Shown here: positions 7,910 through 16,636 of the stretch, piece by piece
Layout of the letters: each line of letters starts with the position of its first letter
Numbering within the stretch: position 1 is the first letter of the stretch
NCBI GenBank assembly: GCA_025981625.1
Contig: JAICXF010000014.1
Coordinates: 1-38,263, forward strand
Reading direction: 5' to 3'
Length of the DNA stretch: 38,263 nt
DNA from: Sphingomonas sp.
GTDB taxonomy: Bacteria; Pseudomonadota; Alphaproteobacteria; Sphingomonadales; Sphingomonadaceae
Notes under the pieces: generated by a model
What the model saw: only the letters and a program-made list of their open reading frames with translations
The model's database searches: none
What the model was told of the DNA's origin: nothing
Made by a program: the position numbers and the translations under genes

Positions 7910-8281
7910 TTACTTCAGCTCGACGGTACCGCCGGCTGCTTCGATCTGCGCCTTGATCTTCTCGGCTTCGGCCTTGTTGATGCCTTCCTTGACCGGCTTG
8001 GGAGCGCCTTCGACCAGGGCCTTCGCCTCGCCGAGGCCAAGACCGGTGATCGCGCGGACTTCCTTGATCACGTTGATCTTCTTGCCGCCGTCGCCGGTGA
8101 GGATGACGTCGAACTCGGTCTTCTCTTCCTCCGCCGGAGCAGCCGCGGCAGCGGCCGGCGCAGCCGCAACCGCAGCCGCGGCGGAAACGCCCCACTTCTC
8201 TTCGAGCGCCTTGGCGAGGTCCGCCGCCTCGAGAACGGTCAGTGCGGAAAGCTGGTCGACCAGCCCATTGATGTCAGCCAT
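7910..8281 (-). CDS. rplL: 50S ribosomal protein L7/L12
   Basis: The 123-residue stalk protein that recruits GTPase translation factors to the large subunit. It has the N-terminal dimerisation and L10-binding helices (about 1-33), an Ala/Pro-rich flexible hinge (about 34-52), and the globular C-terminal domain with [20 protein letters not shown] and [27 protein letters not shown] precedes the ATG. It follows rplJ by 60 nt and is normally made in several copies per L10. It is full length, with nothing unusual in the protein. The gene ends at a strong terminator instead of continuing to rpoB. Confidence 0.99.
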   Translation of the reverse strand: MADINGLVDQLSALTVLEAADLAKALEEKWGVSAAAAVAAAPAAAAAAPAEEEKTEFDVILTGDGGKKINVIKEVRAITGLGLGEAKALVEGAPKPVKEGINKAEAEKIKAQIEAAGGTVELK

Positions 8282-8341
8282 TTGATACTCCTTGGTGGGG
8301 CCAGCGCCCCGATTGTCGTGCGTTGATGAAAAGCGAGAAAC

Positions 8342-8857
8342 TTATGCGGCTTCCTTGGCAGCATATGCCGACAAGATCCGCGCCAGCTGCGCACCCGGCT
8401 CGCTGACGGTGCGGGCGATCTTGCTCGCGGGCGCCTGGATGAGGCCCACGATGGTCGCGCGCAATTGATCGAGCGAGGGAAGCTCGGCCAGCGCCTTGAT
8501 CCCGTTCACGTCGAGGACCGTGTCGCCCATTGCTCCGCCGACGATCTCGAGCTTGTCGTTCGTCTTGGCGAAATCGACCGCCACCTTGGCGGCCGCAACA
8601 GGGTCTCCGGACGTCGCAAGCGCGGTCGGGCCCTTGAGCAGGTCTCCAATCGGCTTGTAGCGCGTGTCCTCGAGCGCAATCAGGGCAAGACTGTTCTTCG
8701 CAACTTTATACTGGGCGCCGGCGTCGCGCATCTTCAGGCGCAGGTCCGTGGACTGCGCCACCGTCAGACCGTGGTTGCGAGTGATCACAACCACGCTCGT
8801 GTCGGTGAAGACACGCTTCAGCTCATCGACCAGATCGGCTTTTTGCGAACGATCCAT
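8342..8857 (-). CDS. rplJ: 50S ribosomal protein L10
   Basis: The 171-residue base of the L7/L12 stalk. The start at ATG 8857 gives the normal N-terminus MDRSQKADLVDELK, and GGAG lies upstream. Longer in-frame readings would translate the leader and are rejected. Conserved parts are VVVITRNHGLTVAQ, RDAGAQYKVAKNSLALIAL and GPTALATS. The C-terminal helix that binds L12 dimers ends at KEAA. The gene is co-transcribed with rplL. A hairpin with a GCAA loop lies just upstream and may belong to an L10 autoregulatory leader. In most bacteria rplA directly precedes this gene, but here rplA is 5 kb away. Confidence 0.99.
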   Translation of the reverse strand: MDRSQKADLVDELKRVFTDTSVVVITRNHGLTVAQSTDLRLKMRDAGAQYKVAKNSLALIALEDTRYKPIGDLLKGPTALATSGDPVAAAKVAVDFAKTNDKLEIVGGAMGDTVLDVNGIKALAELPSLDQLRATIVGLIQAPASKIARTVSEPGAQLARILSAYAAKEAA

Positions 8858-8872
8858 GCCAACTCCAAACAT

Positions 8873-8894
8873 TCGTCCGGATTGCTCCGAACGA
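8873..8894 (-). promoter_or_regulatory. Leader hairpin before rplJ (possible L10 autoregulatory element)
   Basis: On the minus strand a 9-bp stem (8894-8886 with 8881-8873, one G-U pair) is closed by a GCAA tetraloop, ending 15 nt before the rplJ start. Known L10 leaders place L10-L12 binding structures in this position, but I cannot show the complete kink-turn motif. The space 8895-9121 holds no gene and should contain the rplJ promoter, which I could not place securely. Confidence 0.4.
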
Positions 8895-9121
8895 GGTTCA
8901 ACAAAAGCTCGGGCGCCAGGCACCTGAGCGACTTGGGTCCGTGGGGAGTTGGATCGGTGGCGCTGCATGCAACGCACGACGGAGCGGCACGCCGCTTCCG
9001 AATGATTCCTGTCCCCGTCTAGGCTGCAGATTAAGAGGCAAGCCTCAGCAGCTGTCTCGGACGGATGCCTCGAAAGCGAACCTTCGCGGCGAAGCGGGCC
9101 TTAGCGGCGGGGGACCGAAAG

Positions 9122-10966
9122 TCAATGAGTGCCGGTGCTTGCTCCGGAGGGAGTGCCGGAGGTCAGGCTGGTCAGAAGCTGCTTCGCCGGCTGCTTTTCC
9201 GGCGGGTCGAACGCCCCGGCCGCAACGGGCAGGATGATCCGGCGAGCATCCGCTGCGTCAGAACGGACGACGAGCGCGCTGCCGAGCAACAGCCGCGTCG
9301 TCGGTGCCGAGGGCACTTCGTCGAGCGACTTGGCAAGGCCGTCAACCGCGATATCCGGCGGAGTGTCGCCGGCCACTGCATAGCTTCGATAGAAAGCGAG
9401 CAACGGGAGGACGGATTCGGTGTCGAGCCGATTGGCGCGGATGATGGTCGCGCGCGCTTCCGCCAGGCGGGCCGTGCGCTCGGACGCAGGGCCGGCCACG
9501 GCATGGAGGGCAAGGCCATAGCCCTTCCAGTTGGTCGCGACCGGATCGTTGGCGGAGATCGACAGCGCCCGGTCCGCGGCAGCGATGCAGCGATCGGGGT
9601 TCCCGCTTCGGCATTCGGCCTCGGCGAGGAGCTGCTGATCCGCCAGTTCGTCCGGATATTTCGCGGCATTGTCCCTGAGGCCGGCGAGCCACGTATCGCG
9701 CGAAGCGAGCGCCTTCTGCCGCGCGTCCTCGACGTTGGCCGGAGATTGCCCCGGCTTTGCGGTCGCGGCGTTCGGAATCGTCACTCGCGCGCCAAGCACG
9801 AGCCTGCCGCCGACATAGACGGCTTCGCTCTGCTTGAGCCGGCGAATCAGCGGTGGCGCGAATTGCCCGGCCGGGTAGGTCACGCGCTCGAAGTGCACGT
9901 TGCGGCCGAAATAAGCCGCCAGTTCCCTTGAGAGCTTCCTGGTATCGCCGAACGCCGCTTGCGCCTGGGCGTCGCTTTCCCCCTTCGCGAAGGAGGCAAG
10001 ATAGTTGTGCAGCGGCGCCCGCCACTCGTCTGAGAAGAACAGCAGGTGTGCAAGCGCCCATGCGGAATAGGGCGAGAAGGCGGGGAACCAGCGCTTGTCG
10101 GTTAGATAGGTGCCGTCCAGCACCTTCTGCACCGGATAATGACCGAACTTGTCGATCACCTTGCGGTATTGATCGGGATAATTGCCATATTCGATCACGC
10201 CGGGCGTATCCGCGTCCATGTTGGCGAAAATCTCGCCGAACCCTTCGAGGTACCAGCGCGGGTAGGCGACCGGGAAATAGGTCATCAGGAAGTGCTGCGC
10301 GAACGCCGAATAGAGCCGCCCTTCTGCGGTCACCGAGACCTTGTTGGGATTGCCGGCGCAATGATCTCCGCTCGAACGGCTGGACCCGGCCAAAGACGAG
10401 GCCGCGTTGGCCAAATCAGCGGGCGTCTGGATTGCGCCCGGATTATCGAGGAGCTCTTCGCCGGTCACGACCGAGGCATCCCTGACGACGGCAAAGCACT
10501 GGTCGGCGTGCGCGGTCGCCATAACGGCCCCGTCCTCGCGCGGGTCATAGTAGATCTGGTTCGGGAACTCGTTCGGGTACGGCCCCTGCTGCCAGCGCGT
10601 GTTGCGCAGCCCCAGGTGATCGTAATCGGCCGGATCGCCGATCATGGTCACGCTGAGCTTCAGCGTCTGGTCGGGCTGGTCCACCCGGTTGAGCAATATC
10701 GAAAGCAGGAAATGGAGTTTCTCGAGGTTGCCGGCTATCCGCGCCAGCTGCCGCGGGTCGCCCTTGCTGAAGACGAGGACGTGGTCCGTTTCCGCGACCC
10801 GCCAGTCGCTCATCGCGACGTGGGCCGCTGGCGCGGCCCCCTTGAGGCGCTCGCCTGTCACGATGATGCTTCGTTCGCCCGAGTGCGGCACCGCTGTAAG
10901 CTGTGCCGCCGCCGGCGTCGCGAGAAGCGCCGTAAGTCCTAAGGACAACAGTCGCGGCATCGCCAT
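9122..10966 (-). CDS. Exported TPR-type protein with a degenerate peptidase-like centre
   Basis: A 614-residue protein with a signal peptide (1-21, ending AAA before Gln22). The N-terminal part contains ITGER-like TonB-protein flavour (SIIVTGERL) and a sensor-like segment. The middle has AFAQHFLMTYFPVAYPRWYLEGFGEIFA, given here as a spaced description: the position where gluzincin peptidases (peptidase MA/DUF1570 type) carry HExxH reads QHFLM, while the downstream P-x-W-x-x-E-G-x-x-E glutamate motif is kept. The C-terminal third (about 400-600) looks like tetratricopeptide helices. GGAGG lies 7 nt before the ATG. It follows the M1 peptidase gene by 84 nt on the same strand. I infer a non-catalytic or altered peptidase-fold lipophilic-surface protein. 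No family symbol is claimed. Confidence 0.75.
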   Translation of the reverse strand: MAMPRLLSLGLTALLATPAAAQLTAVPHSGERSIIVTGERLKGAAPAAHVAMSDWRVAETDHVLVFSKGDPRQLARIAGNLEKLHFLLSILLNRVDQPDQTLKLSVTMIGDPADYDHLGLRNTRWQQGPYPNEFPNQIYYDPREDGAVMATAHADQCFAVVRDASVVTGEELLDNPGAIQTPADLANAASSLAGSSRSSGDHCAGNPNKVSVTAEGRLYSAFAQHFLMTYFPVAYPRWYLEGFGEIFANMDADTPGVIEYGNYPDQYRKVIDKFGHYPVQKVLDGTYLTDKRWFPAFSPYSAWALAHLLFFSDEWRAPLHNYLASFAKGESDAQAQAAFGDTRKLSRELAAYFGRNVHFERVTYPAGQFAPPLIRRLKQSEAVYVGGRLVLGARVTIPNAATAKPGQSPANVEDARQKALASRDTWLAGLRDNAAKYPDELADQQLLAEAECRSGNPDRCIAAADRALSISANDPVATNWKGYGLALHAVAGPASERTARLAEARATIIRANRLDTESVLPLLAFYRSYAVAGDTPPDIAVDGLAKSLDEVPSAPTTRLLLGSALVVRSDAADARRIILPVAAGAFDPPEKQPAKQLLTSLTSGTPSGASTGTH

Positions 10967-11024
10967 CGGCGGACCTCCCGTCTTGTTAGCGCCAGTACGA
11001 CAGACCGGCGCCCATCAATCAAGC

Positions 11025-11048
11025 GGGAACGGCGGCGACGCCGCTCCC
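11025..11048 (-). other. Hairpin after the M1 peptidase gene
   Basis: A 9-bp stem (11025-11033 with 11040-11048, one G-U pair on the minus-strand RNA) lies 2 nt beyond the stop. No T-tract follows, so it may stabilise mRNA or attenuate rather than terminate. Confidence 0.4.
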
Positions 11049-11050
11049 GA

Positions 11051-13768
11051 TCAACCTCGTTCGGCGCCCGCGCCCGACCGGGCAGGCGTCGCCGGAGCGG
11101 CGGCCGTGGCGGGCCGCGCCTGAAGCCATTGCGCCACCTGGGCCTTGATCCGCGGCTGGTTTTCAAGCCGAACCCGGATCGCGTTGATGGCCTGGTCGAT
11201 CGGCTTGCGGCTGGTCGGCGCGACATTCGCGTTGGCGTAGGTCTGGAGCTTGGTGATCGTCTCCGCCTTGTTGCTGCCGGCGGCGAGCCGGGCAACGAAG
11301 CGCGACTGCGATGTTGCGTCGACCAGGTTCGACACCTGACTCCAGTGCGAAAGGACGAAATCGAGCGCTAGCTCCGGATGACGCCTGGCGACGGCGCCGA
11401 TGATCCCCGCACTGGTCGTCTTCCCGGGCTCGTCGGTGAGCGCCAGTTCCAGCGCTCGTCGGGCCAGCGCCTCGTCCTCGGTGGTTCCGAGGAGCGCATA
11501 ATAGCTCTGGCGCTCGGTCGCGCTGGTCGCATTGCGGGCCATCGCGTGGATCTGCTCCCAGGTTGCCGCATCGGCATTCGCAGCGACGATGCCGAGCCAC
11601 GTCCGCTTGAGGCCGCCGGAAACCGCCTTGGGGTTGCTCTGCATCGCCGTGAACAGACGACTCGCCTCGGCACTCACTCGCGGCTCGCGAATCAGGCCGA
11701 GCCCGGCGATCAGCTGCGGACGAAGGGTGGTAATCGTCGGCTTCTCACCCGCCTGCGGAACAAGCCCGATGCGGGCGAGCACCGGCGCATAGCGCTGCTC
11801 GATGATCGCCGAGATGCGCTGCTGGTTCGCCGGATCGCCATCGAACGTCCGATAGAGGCCGGTCCATTCGCCAAGACCGAGCGCAATCAGCTCCGGCCGG
11901 GCGTCCATGGGAATGGCATTGGTGAAGTCGAGCGCGACCCCCATCGGCTGGTAATTGGCGGTGGCCAGCGCGTTCTGGTCGGCAACCAGCCCGAACTGAT
12001 CGAGCGGATCGAGCCGGGTGAAGGCGGACCGCAACTGCTGGATCGCGGCCGGCTGATACAGCGTGCGGTAATAGCCGGCCTGTCCGGCGTTCAGCACCAA
12101 AGCGCCGCAACCGGGCACGTTGAGCTGCGTCTCGCGCCCCTGCGTCACCGCGGTCACCGGCCGTCCGCCGATGGTCATGGCCTTCAGCGGCACGTGCCAG
12201 CTGAGCGGCTGGAACGAGCCTGGCTTGCGATCCGCCGAGAACTCGTCCTGCGTGACCGTCACGTGAGTGGCGCCGCCCTCGCAGGTCGCGGGACCGACGC
12301 GGATCAGCGGAACCCCCGGCTGAAGCGTGAAGTCATGGGCCATCTGCGTCAGGCCGGTCGCGCCCGCCTGCTCGACCGCGCGCCACAGGTCATCGGTGCG
12401 CGTGTTCTGGTAGGCGTGCTGTTTGATGTAGCGCTGGATGCCGCTCCGCCACACCTGGGGTGTCGCATAGTCCTCCAGCATGTTGATGACGGATTCGCCC
12501 TTCGAATAGGTGATCCCGTCGAACGCCTGATTGGCCTGCTCGACGGTCCGGACCTGCTGGACGATTGGGTGGGTGGTGATCTGCGCGTCCTGGCCCATGG
12601 CCCCTTCGCGCGCGCCGATGGCGCCATATTCGGCGCCCCAGTCGGGATGGAAATGCTCGGTCGACTTGCTCGCCATCCAGCTCGCGAAGCCCTCGTTCAG
12701 CCACAGATCGTCCCACCACGCCATGGTGACGAGGTCGCCGAACCACTGGTGCGCCATCTCGTGCGCCTCGGTGCCGAAGATCTGCTGGCGTCCGCCCTCG
12801 CTGGTGATCGCCGGGTCGTTGAGGATCGAATATTCGAAGGTGAAGATCGCGCCCCAATTCTCCATCGCGCTGAAGAATTGCGACTGGCCCGGACCGGCGA
12901 CGTTATCGAGCTTCGGAAGCGGGTAGGGGGTCCCGAAATACTCGTTGTAATAAGGCAGGATCAGCGCCTCGGCGTCGAGCGCCGTCTGCGCCTTCGACTC
13001 GTTGCCGCGGCCCATGACGATGCCGACCTCGGTGTTGCCCGCCATCTTGCGGATGCGTCCGAACTCGCCGGTGCCGAAGAACACCAGATAGCTCGACATC
13101 TCGGGGGTCTGCATGAAGGTCACGCGCTTGAGGCCGCCGGCCATCGGCTCGCTGCGCAGTGCCGGCATGTTGTTGACCGCCATGTCGTCCGCGGAAACGA
13201 CCGCGCTGACCTGCCACGTCGCCTTGTAGTCGGGCTCGTCCCAGCTCGGCACGAAGCGGCGGGCGTCGGACGGCTCGAACTGGGTGAAGAGTGCGCGCTT
13301 CTGCGCTCCGGCGGGGTTTTTGTAGTCGAGCGCGAAAAAGCCGTTCGCCTGCTGGTTGATCTTGCCGGTGTAGTCGATCGTCAGCCGATAGGTGCCCGGC
13401 TGGAGCGTTCGACCGAAAGCCAGCGAAGCGGTCTCGTCGGCTTTGTTCATGGTCACCGTGGCGGCCATCGGGGCGGCGGCTGGTCCCGCCAGTGTCGCGT
13501 GCGCGAAAGTCATGTCGACGGCGTTGAGCACCAGCGCCGGAGTCGCCTTGATGACCTGCAGATCGATGACGACGTGGCCGTCGAAGTTGAGCCGGTCGGC
13601 GTGGGGAGTGACGGTTACCGAATAATGGTGCGGGATGGCCGTGCGCGGCAGCTGCGTCGGGAGGCTCGGGTCGACCGTGTCGATGTGCGTGGCGGGCTGG
13701 GCGCCGGCGTTAATTGGGGTGATGAGTGCAATGGCTGCGGACGCGAGCAGTGCGGCAACGGGCTTCAT
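11051..13768 (-). CDS. M1-family zinc aminopeptidase
   Basis: A 905-residue exported aminopeptidase that would trim N-terminal residues from peptides in the periplasm. Residues 1-23 are a signal peptide (INAGA|Q). The active site is intact: HEMAH at 336-340 with the third zinc ligand Glu359 (WLNEGFA), 18 residues further on. The exopeptidase motif G-A-M-E-N appears as SAMEN (300-304), a Gly-to-Ser variant that keeps Glu303. An N-terminal beta-domain and a helical ERAP-like C-terminal domain complete the usual order. AAGGGAAG precedes the ATG. It lies between rplA and rplJ, on the same strand, followed by the protein with a degenerate peptidase-like centre. Its C-terminus is Ala/Pro-rich. Confidence 0.95.
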   Translation of the reverse strand: MKPVAALLASAAIALITPINAGAQPATHIDTVDPSLPTQLPRTAIPHHYSVTVTPHADRLNFDGHVVIDLQVIKATPALVLNAVDMTFAHATLAGPAAAPMAATVTMNKADETASLAFGRTLQPGTYRLTIDYTGKINQQANGFFALDYKNPAGAQKRALFTQFEPSDARRFVPSWDEPDYKATWQVSAVVSADDMAVNNMPALRSEPMAGGLKRVTFMQTPEMSSYLVFFGTGEFGRIRKMAGNTEVGIVMGRGNESKAQTALDAEALILPYYNEYFGTPYPLPKLDNVAGPGQSQFFSAMENWGAIFTFEYSILNDPAITSEGGRQQIFGTEAHEMAHQWFGDLVTMAWWDDLWLNEGFASWMASKSTEHFHPDWGAEYGAIGAREGAMGQDAQITTHPIVQQVRTVEQANQAFDGITYSKGESVINMLEDYATPQVWRSGIQRYIKQHAYQNTRTDDLWRAVEQAGATGLTQMAHDFTLQPGVPLIRVGPATCEGGATHVTVTQDEFSADRKPGSFQPLSWHVPLKAMTIGGRPVTAVTQGRETQLNVPGCGALVLNAGQAGYYRTLYQPAAIQQLRSAFTRLDPLDQFGLVADQNALATANYQPMGVALDFTNAIPMDARPELIALGLGEWTGLYRTFDGDPANQQRISAIIEQRYAPVLARIGLVPQAGEKPTITTLRPQLIAGLGLIREPRVSAEASRLFTAMQSNPKAVSGGLKRTWLGIVAANADAATWEQIHAMARNATSATERQSYYALLGTTEDEALARRALELALTDEPGKTTSAGIIGAVARRHPELALDFVLSHWSQVSNLVDATSQSRFVARLAAGSNKAETITKLQTYANANVAPTSRKPIDQAINAIRVRLENQPRIKAQVAQWLQARPATAAAPATPARSGAGAERG

Positions 13769-13920
13769 GGACTTCCCTTCGAGACTCGTTCGACGAACGG
13801 CGCCAGCTAACCGGCCGGCCGACGAAGGGAAAGATTGCTTCGACGAACTGCAACAGCACGCCCCGCGAGCGTCACGATGGACGCGCGCGAGGCGAGCATT
13901 TTTCAGTCAAATGGAAGGCC

Positions 13921-14616
13921 TCAGGCCCCGGCGACCTCCGCCAGGTCGACCTTCACGCCCGGGCCCATCGTCGACGATACGCTCAGCTTCTGGACGAACT
14001 TGCCCTTGGCGCCCGGCGGCTTGTTGCGGATGATCGCGTCGACGAACGCGGTGAAATTCTCCTTGAGGTCGCCTTCCGAGAAGCTCGCCTTGCCGATCCC
14101 GGCGTGGACGATGCCCGCCTTCTCGACGCGGAACTCGACCTGACCCGACTTGGCGTCGGTGACCGCTTTGGTCACGTCCATGGTCACCGTGCCGAGCTTC
14201 GGGTTGGGCATCAGCCCCTTGGGGCCGAGCACCTTTCCGAGGCGTCCAACGATGCCCATCATGTCGGGAGTCGCAATCACGCGATCGAAGTCGATCTGGC
14301 CGCCCTGGATGGTCTCCATCAGGTCCTCGGCTCCGACCACGTCGGCGCCCGCCGCCTTGGCCTCGTCGGCCTTGCCGCCCTTGGCGAAGACGGCGACGCG
14401 AACGCTCTTGCCGGTGCCGCGGGGGAGGTTGACGACGCCGCGGACCATCTGGTCGGCGTGGCGCGGATCGACGCCGAGGTTGAGCGCCACCTCGACCGTC
14501 TCGTCGAACTTGGCGGTCGCGTTCTGCTTGACGAGCTGAAGCGCCTCATCGACGCCGTAGAATTTCTCGCGGTCGACCGCGGTGAACGCCTTCTGCTTCT
14601 TGGTGAGCCTGGCCAT
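13921..14616 (-). CDS. rplA: 50S ribosomal protein L1
   Basis: The 231-residue L1-stalk protein that helps release deacylated tRNA from the E site. It is recognised by the order [60 protein letters not shown] and [13 protein letters not shown]. The start lies 3 nt after the rplK stop, the standard rplKA arrangement, so the two genes are translated from one message and may be autoregulated by L1. Downstream (13769-13920) I see no convincing terminator before the M1 peptidase gene, so readthrough is possible. Length is normal. Confidence 0.99.
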   Translation of the reverse strand: MARLTKKQKAFTAVDREKFYGVDEALQLVKQNATAKFDETVEVALNLGVDPRHADQMVRGVVNLPRGTGKSVRVAVFAKGGKADEAKAAGADVVGAEDLMETIQGGQIDFDRVIATPDMMGIVGRLGKVLGPKGLMPNPKLGTVTMDVTKAVTDAKSGQVEFRVEKAGIVHAGIGKASFSEGDLKENFTAFVDAIIRNKPPGAKGKFVQKLSVSSTMGPGVKVDLAEVAGA

Positions 14617-14619
14617 CGG

Positions 14620-15051
14620 TTAGCCCTCCACCACGTTGAGGCCCATCGCGCGGGCGGAGCCTTCGATGATCTTGGTCGCCGCCGCGATGTCGTTGGCGTT
14701 GAGGTCCTTCATCTTGACCTCGGCGATCTCGGCAAGTTTTGAGCGCTTGATCGTCCCGGCGGTCGCCTTGCCCGGCTCCTTGGAACCCGACTTGATGTTC
14801 GCCGCTTTCTTGAGAAGGAAGCTCGCGGGCGGGGTCTTGGTCACGAACGAAAAGCTGCGGTCCGCATAGACGGTGATCACCGTCGGGATCGGGGCGCCCT
14901 TCTCGAGCTCCTGCGTGGCGGCGTTGAACGCCTTGCAGAATTCCATGATGTTGACTCCGCGCTGACCGAGCGCGGGGCCGATCGGCGGGGCCGGGTTGGC
15001 GGTGCCGGCCGGCACCTGCAGCTTGATATAGCCGGTAATTTTCTTTGCCAT
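14620..15051 (-). CDS. rplK: 50S ribosomal protein L11
   Basis: The 143-residue protein of the GTPase-associated centre that binds 23S rRNA with the stalk and is needed for stringent-factor activation. It begins [20 protein letters not shown] at ATG 15051. The conserved blocks [32 protein letters not shown] and [16 protein letters not shown] follow. Longer frames extend into the REP-bearing leader and are rejected. GAG before the start is a weak Shine-Dalgarno. In the canonical cluster nusG is immediately upstream; here nusG is 11.7 kb away, and the 260-nt leader holds paired palindromes. Confidence 0.99.
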   Translation of the reverse strand: MAKKITGYIKLQVPAGTANPAPPIGPALGQRGVNIMEFCKAFNAATQELEKGAPIPTVITVYADRSFSFVTKTPPASFLLKKAANIKSGSKEPGKATAGTIKRSKLAEIAEVKMKDLNANDIAAATKIIEGSARAMGLNVVEG

Positions 15052-15143
15052 GATCTCACTCTGTAGGGCCCAGCGCTGCCGCGAGGGCGGTTCAAGTTTA
15101 GCGGTCCAGACGAATGCGCAAGGCATTCTCCCGCGGCTTCTGT

Positions 15144-15210
15144 GCTCCTGCGCAAGCAGGAGCCCAGTCCGAACAAAAGCCTCTGGACCCCTGCCTTCGC
15201 AGGGGAACGG
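15144..15210. repeat. Inverted pair of REP palindromes (REPIN-like)
   Basis: The first stem is CTCCTGC/GCAGGAG with a GCAA loop (15145-15162) and the trailing tag CCCAG. The second is CCCCTGC/GCAGGGG (15188-15205), which on the minus strand has a GAAG loop and the trailing tag TCCAG. The tags face each other across about 20 nt, the layout of a REPIN dimer. A single relative lies at 189-211. The pair lies in the space between rplK and the cupin gene; the rest of 15052-15311 shows no gene. Confidence 0.7.
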
Positions 15211-15311
15211 AAGCTCCGAATGTCCGGAAGGTGGCGCCATTAGCGGATGTGGGCGCGGGCCGCAACTTCTGGTAAGCGTCGCGCGGGGAAGGTGACCAGG
15301 GAGGCTTGTTC

Positions 15312-15755
15312 ATGAAAACTCTGATGTTGCTTGCCGTGCCGCTGCTGGTGGCCGGTGCGCCGGCCGCCGCCAAGACCGCTCCCGCCAGCCTCAAGTGGGG
15401 CGCGGCGCCGCCGAGCCTGCCGAGCGGCGCCCAGATGGCCGTGGTCAAGGGCGATCCGGGCAAGGCCGGGATGTTCGCCGTCGAGCTCAAGATGCCCGCC
15501 AACTATGCGGTGCCGGCGCACTGGCACCCGACCGACGAGTCGGTGAAGGTGCTGTCGGGCAAGATACATTACGGCATGGCCGACAAGATGGACATGACCA
15601 AGGCGAAGACTTTGACCGTCGGGCATTCGGTGCAGATGAAGGCGAAGATGAACCATTGGGTTCACGCGCCCGGCCCGGCGACGATCGAGGTGAGCGGCAA
15701 GGGCCCGTTCGTGATCAACTACGTCAATCCAAAGGACGATCCGCGCACCAAGTAA
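15312..15755 (+). CDS. Exported cupin-domain protein
   Basis: A 147-residue small beta-barrel protein. Residues 1-20 form a signal peptide (hydrophobic MLLAVPLLVAG, cleavage near AAA). The cupin metal site is visible as HWHPTDES, with His70, His72 and Glu76, and a later His in the MNHWVHAPG segment. This matches the two-motif H-x-H...E...H cupin pattern. GGGAGG 7 nt upstream supports ATG 15312 over the in-frame TTG at 15306. The substrate is unknown. Such proteins are often described as DUF4437/cupin_2-like periplasmic proteins of stress or aromatic metabolism, but I infer nothing further. It converges with the membrane protein gene. Confidence 0.85.
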   Translation: MKTLMLLAVPLLVAGAPAAAKTAPASLKWGAAPPSLPSGAQMAVVKGDPGKAGMFAVELKMPANYAVPAHWHPTDESVKVLSGKIHYGMADKMDMTKAKTLTVGHSVQMKAKMNHWVHAPGPATIEVSGKGPFVINYVNPKDDPRTK

Positions 15756-15763
15756 GTTACGTT

Positions 15764-15805
15764 CGGCACTCGGCGGCGCCAGACATCGGCGTCGCCGCAG
15801 TGCCG
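15764..15805. terminator. Hairpin between convergent genes
   Basis: Imperfect stem (15764-15770 with 15799-15805, then 15773-15778 with 15793-15798) between the stops of the cupin gene and the opposing membrane protein gene. No T-tract is seen on either side, so a two-way terminator role is only possible. Confidence 0.3.
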
Positions 15806-15824
15806 GTCGTCGCGAGAGGCGCGC

Positions 15825-16433
15825 TCACAGCGCGCTGTATGTCCGGTCTATGAACTGCGGGATTGCCCGGTTGTCCCAGTAATTGAACAGCAGGATAAAG
15901 ATGAGCAGCCAGAGCCACGCAATGTTCGCGCGCTTGCTCTTCGCCAGATAGGCTCCCGCGTACGCGACCTTCTGCACGACATGGAACGGCAGATAGAAGT
16001 AAAAGAAAGAGGGCTGGCCGACACGGTAGCCATGAACCATGAGCGGCAGGAAAGTGGAGTTGACCAGCAGTTCGGCGGCAAACAGCAGCCCGATGACGAG
16101 CTTCTTGTGCTGTAGATAATATTCGTCGAGATGCTCGAGATCCACGGAGCGCGACGGGAACACGACAACGGCCGCGAGGTAGTAAGCCGTTGACGTGAGG
16201 ATCGGCGCTCCCAGGCTCTCGACATTGAGATCGACCGAGCGCAGCGCGATGAACGCATCGACCCACGTCGCGGAAATCGCGATGAATGTATAGATCGCCA
16301 GGAGAACGGTCTGCGCGCCGAGCTTGTGCAGCGAATGAGCGCGCAGAAACTGGCCGAAGCCCCGCAGTACCTCCGTGACGGCAAGGCCAAGGATCAGGCT
16401 GTAGAACGCGAAAAATAAGCTGAATTTGTCCAA
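15825..16433 (-). CDS. Integral membrane protein of unknown function
   Basis: 202 residues with about six transmembrane helices and a short, partly charged C-terminal tail. It opens with FYSLILGLAVTEVLRGFG, a pattern I associate with uncharacterised sphingomonad membrane proteins, but I cannot name a family. The only usable start is TTG at 16433: upstream in-frame codons reach a stop without ATG or GTG. An alternative overlapping frame covering 15757-16536 lacks membrane character and is a shadow. Acidic residues sit in loops (SVDLEHLDEYY) and there are no obvious enzymatic motifs. It stands alone, convergent with the cupin gene. Confidence 0.7.
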   Translation of the reverse strand: MDKFSLFFAFYSLILGLAVTEVLRGFGQFLRAHSLHKLGAQTVLLAIYTFIAISATWVDAFIALRSVDLNVESLGAPILTSTAYYLAAVVVFPSRSVDLEHLDEYYLQHKKLVIGLLFAAELLVNSTFLPLMVHGYRVGQPSFFYFYLPFHVVQKVAYAGAYLAKSKRANIAWLWLLIFILLFNYWDNRAIPQFIDRTYSAL

Positions 16434-16564
16434 CAGCCACGCCCCCCGGCGGGGAACTATGGTCCGTGTCGTTCAAGTCCGCAATTGAAGTAGCATCTCG
16501 ATGCTCCGTCTGACAGGCCAGAGCAAATATCCACACAAGGGAAGGCGGCCATGCGTTCTATTAA

Positions 16565-16599
16565 TTACCCGTAAAATGGGATATGGTGAGTGCGGGTAA
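16565..16599. promoter_or_regulatory. Inverted repeat upstream of a small exported protein gene
   Basis: TTACCCG (16565-16571) and CGGGTAA (16593-16599) are separated by 21 nt, about 40 nt before the start at 16637. The spacing fits a dimeric regulator site, but no regulator is linked to it. Confidence 0.3.
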
Positions 16600-16636
16600 A
16601 CTAGAGATGTGCGTTCAAACGCGCGGGGGGTCACCC

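Noticed and set aside
11378..13810. Plus-strand open frame (810 codons) antisense to the M1 aminopeptidase
   Set aside because: No domain or signal; the opposite strand encodes an intact M1 active site. A shadow frame.
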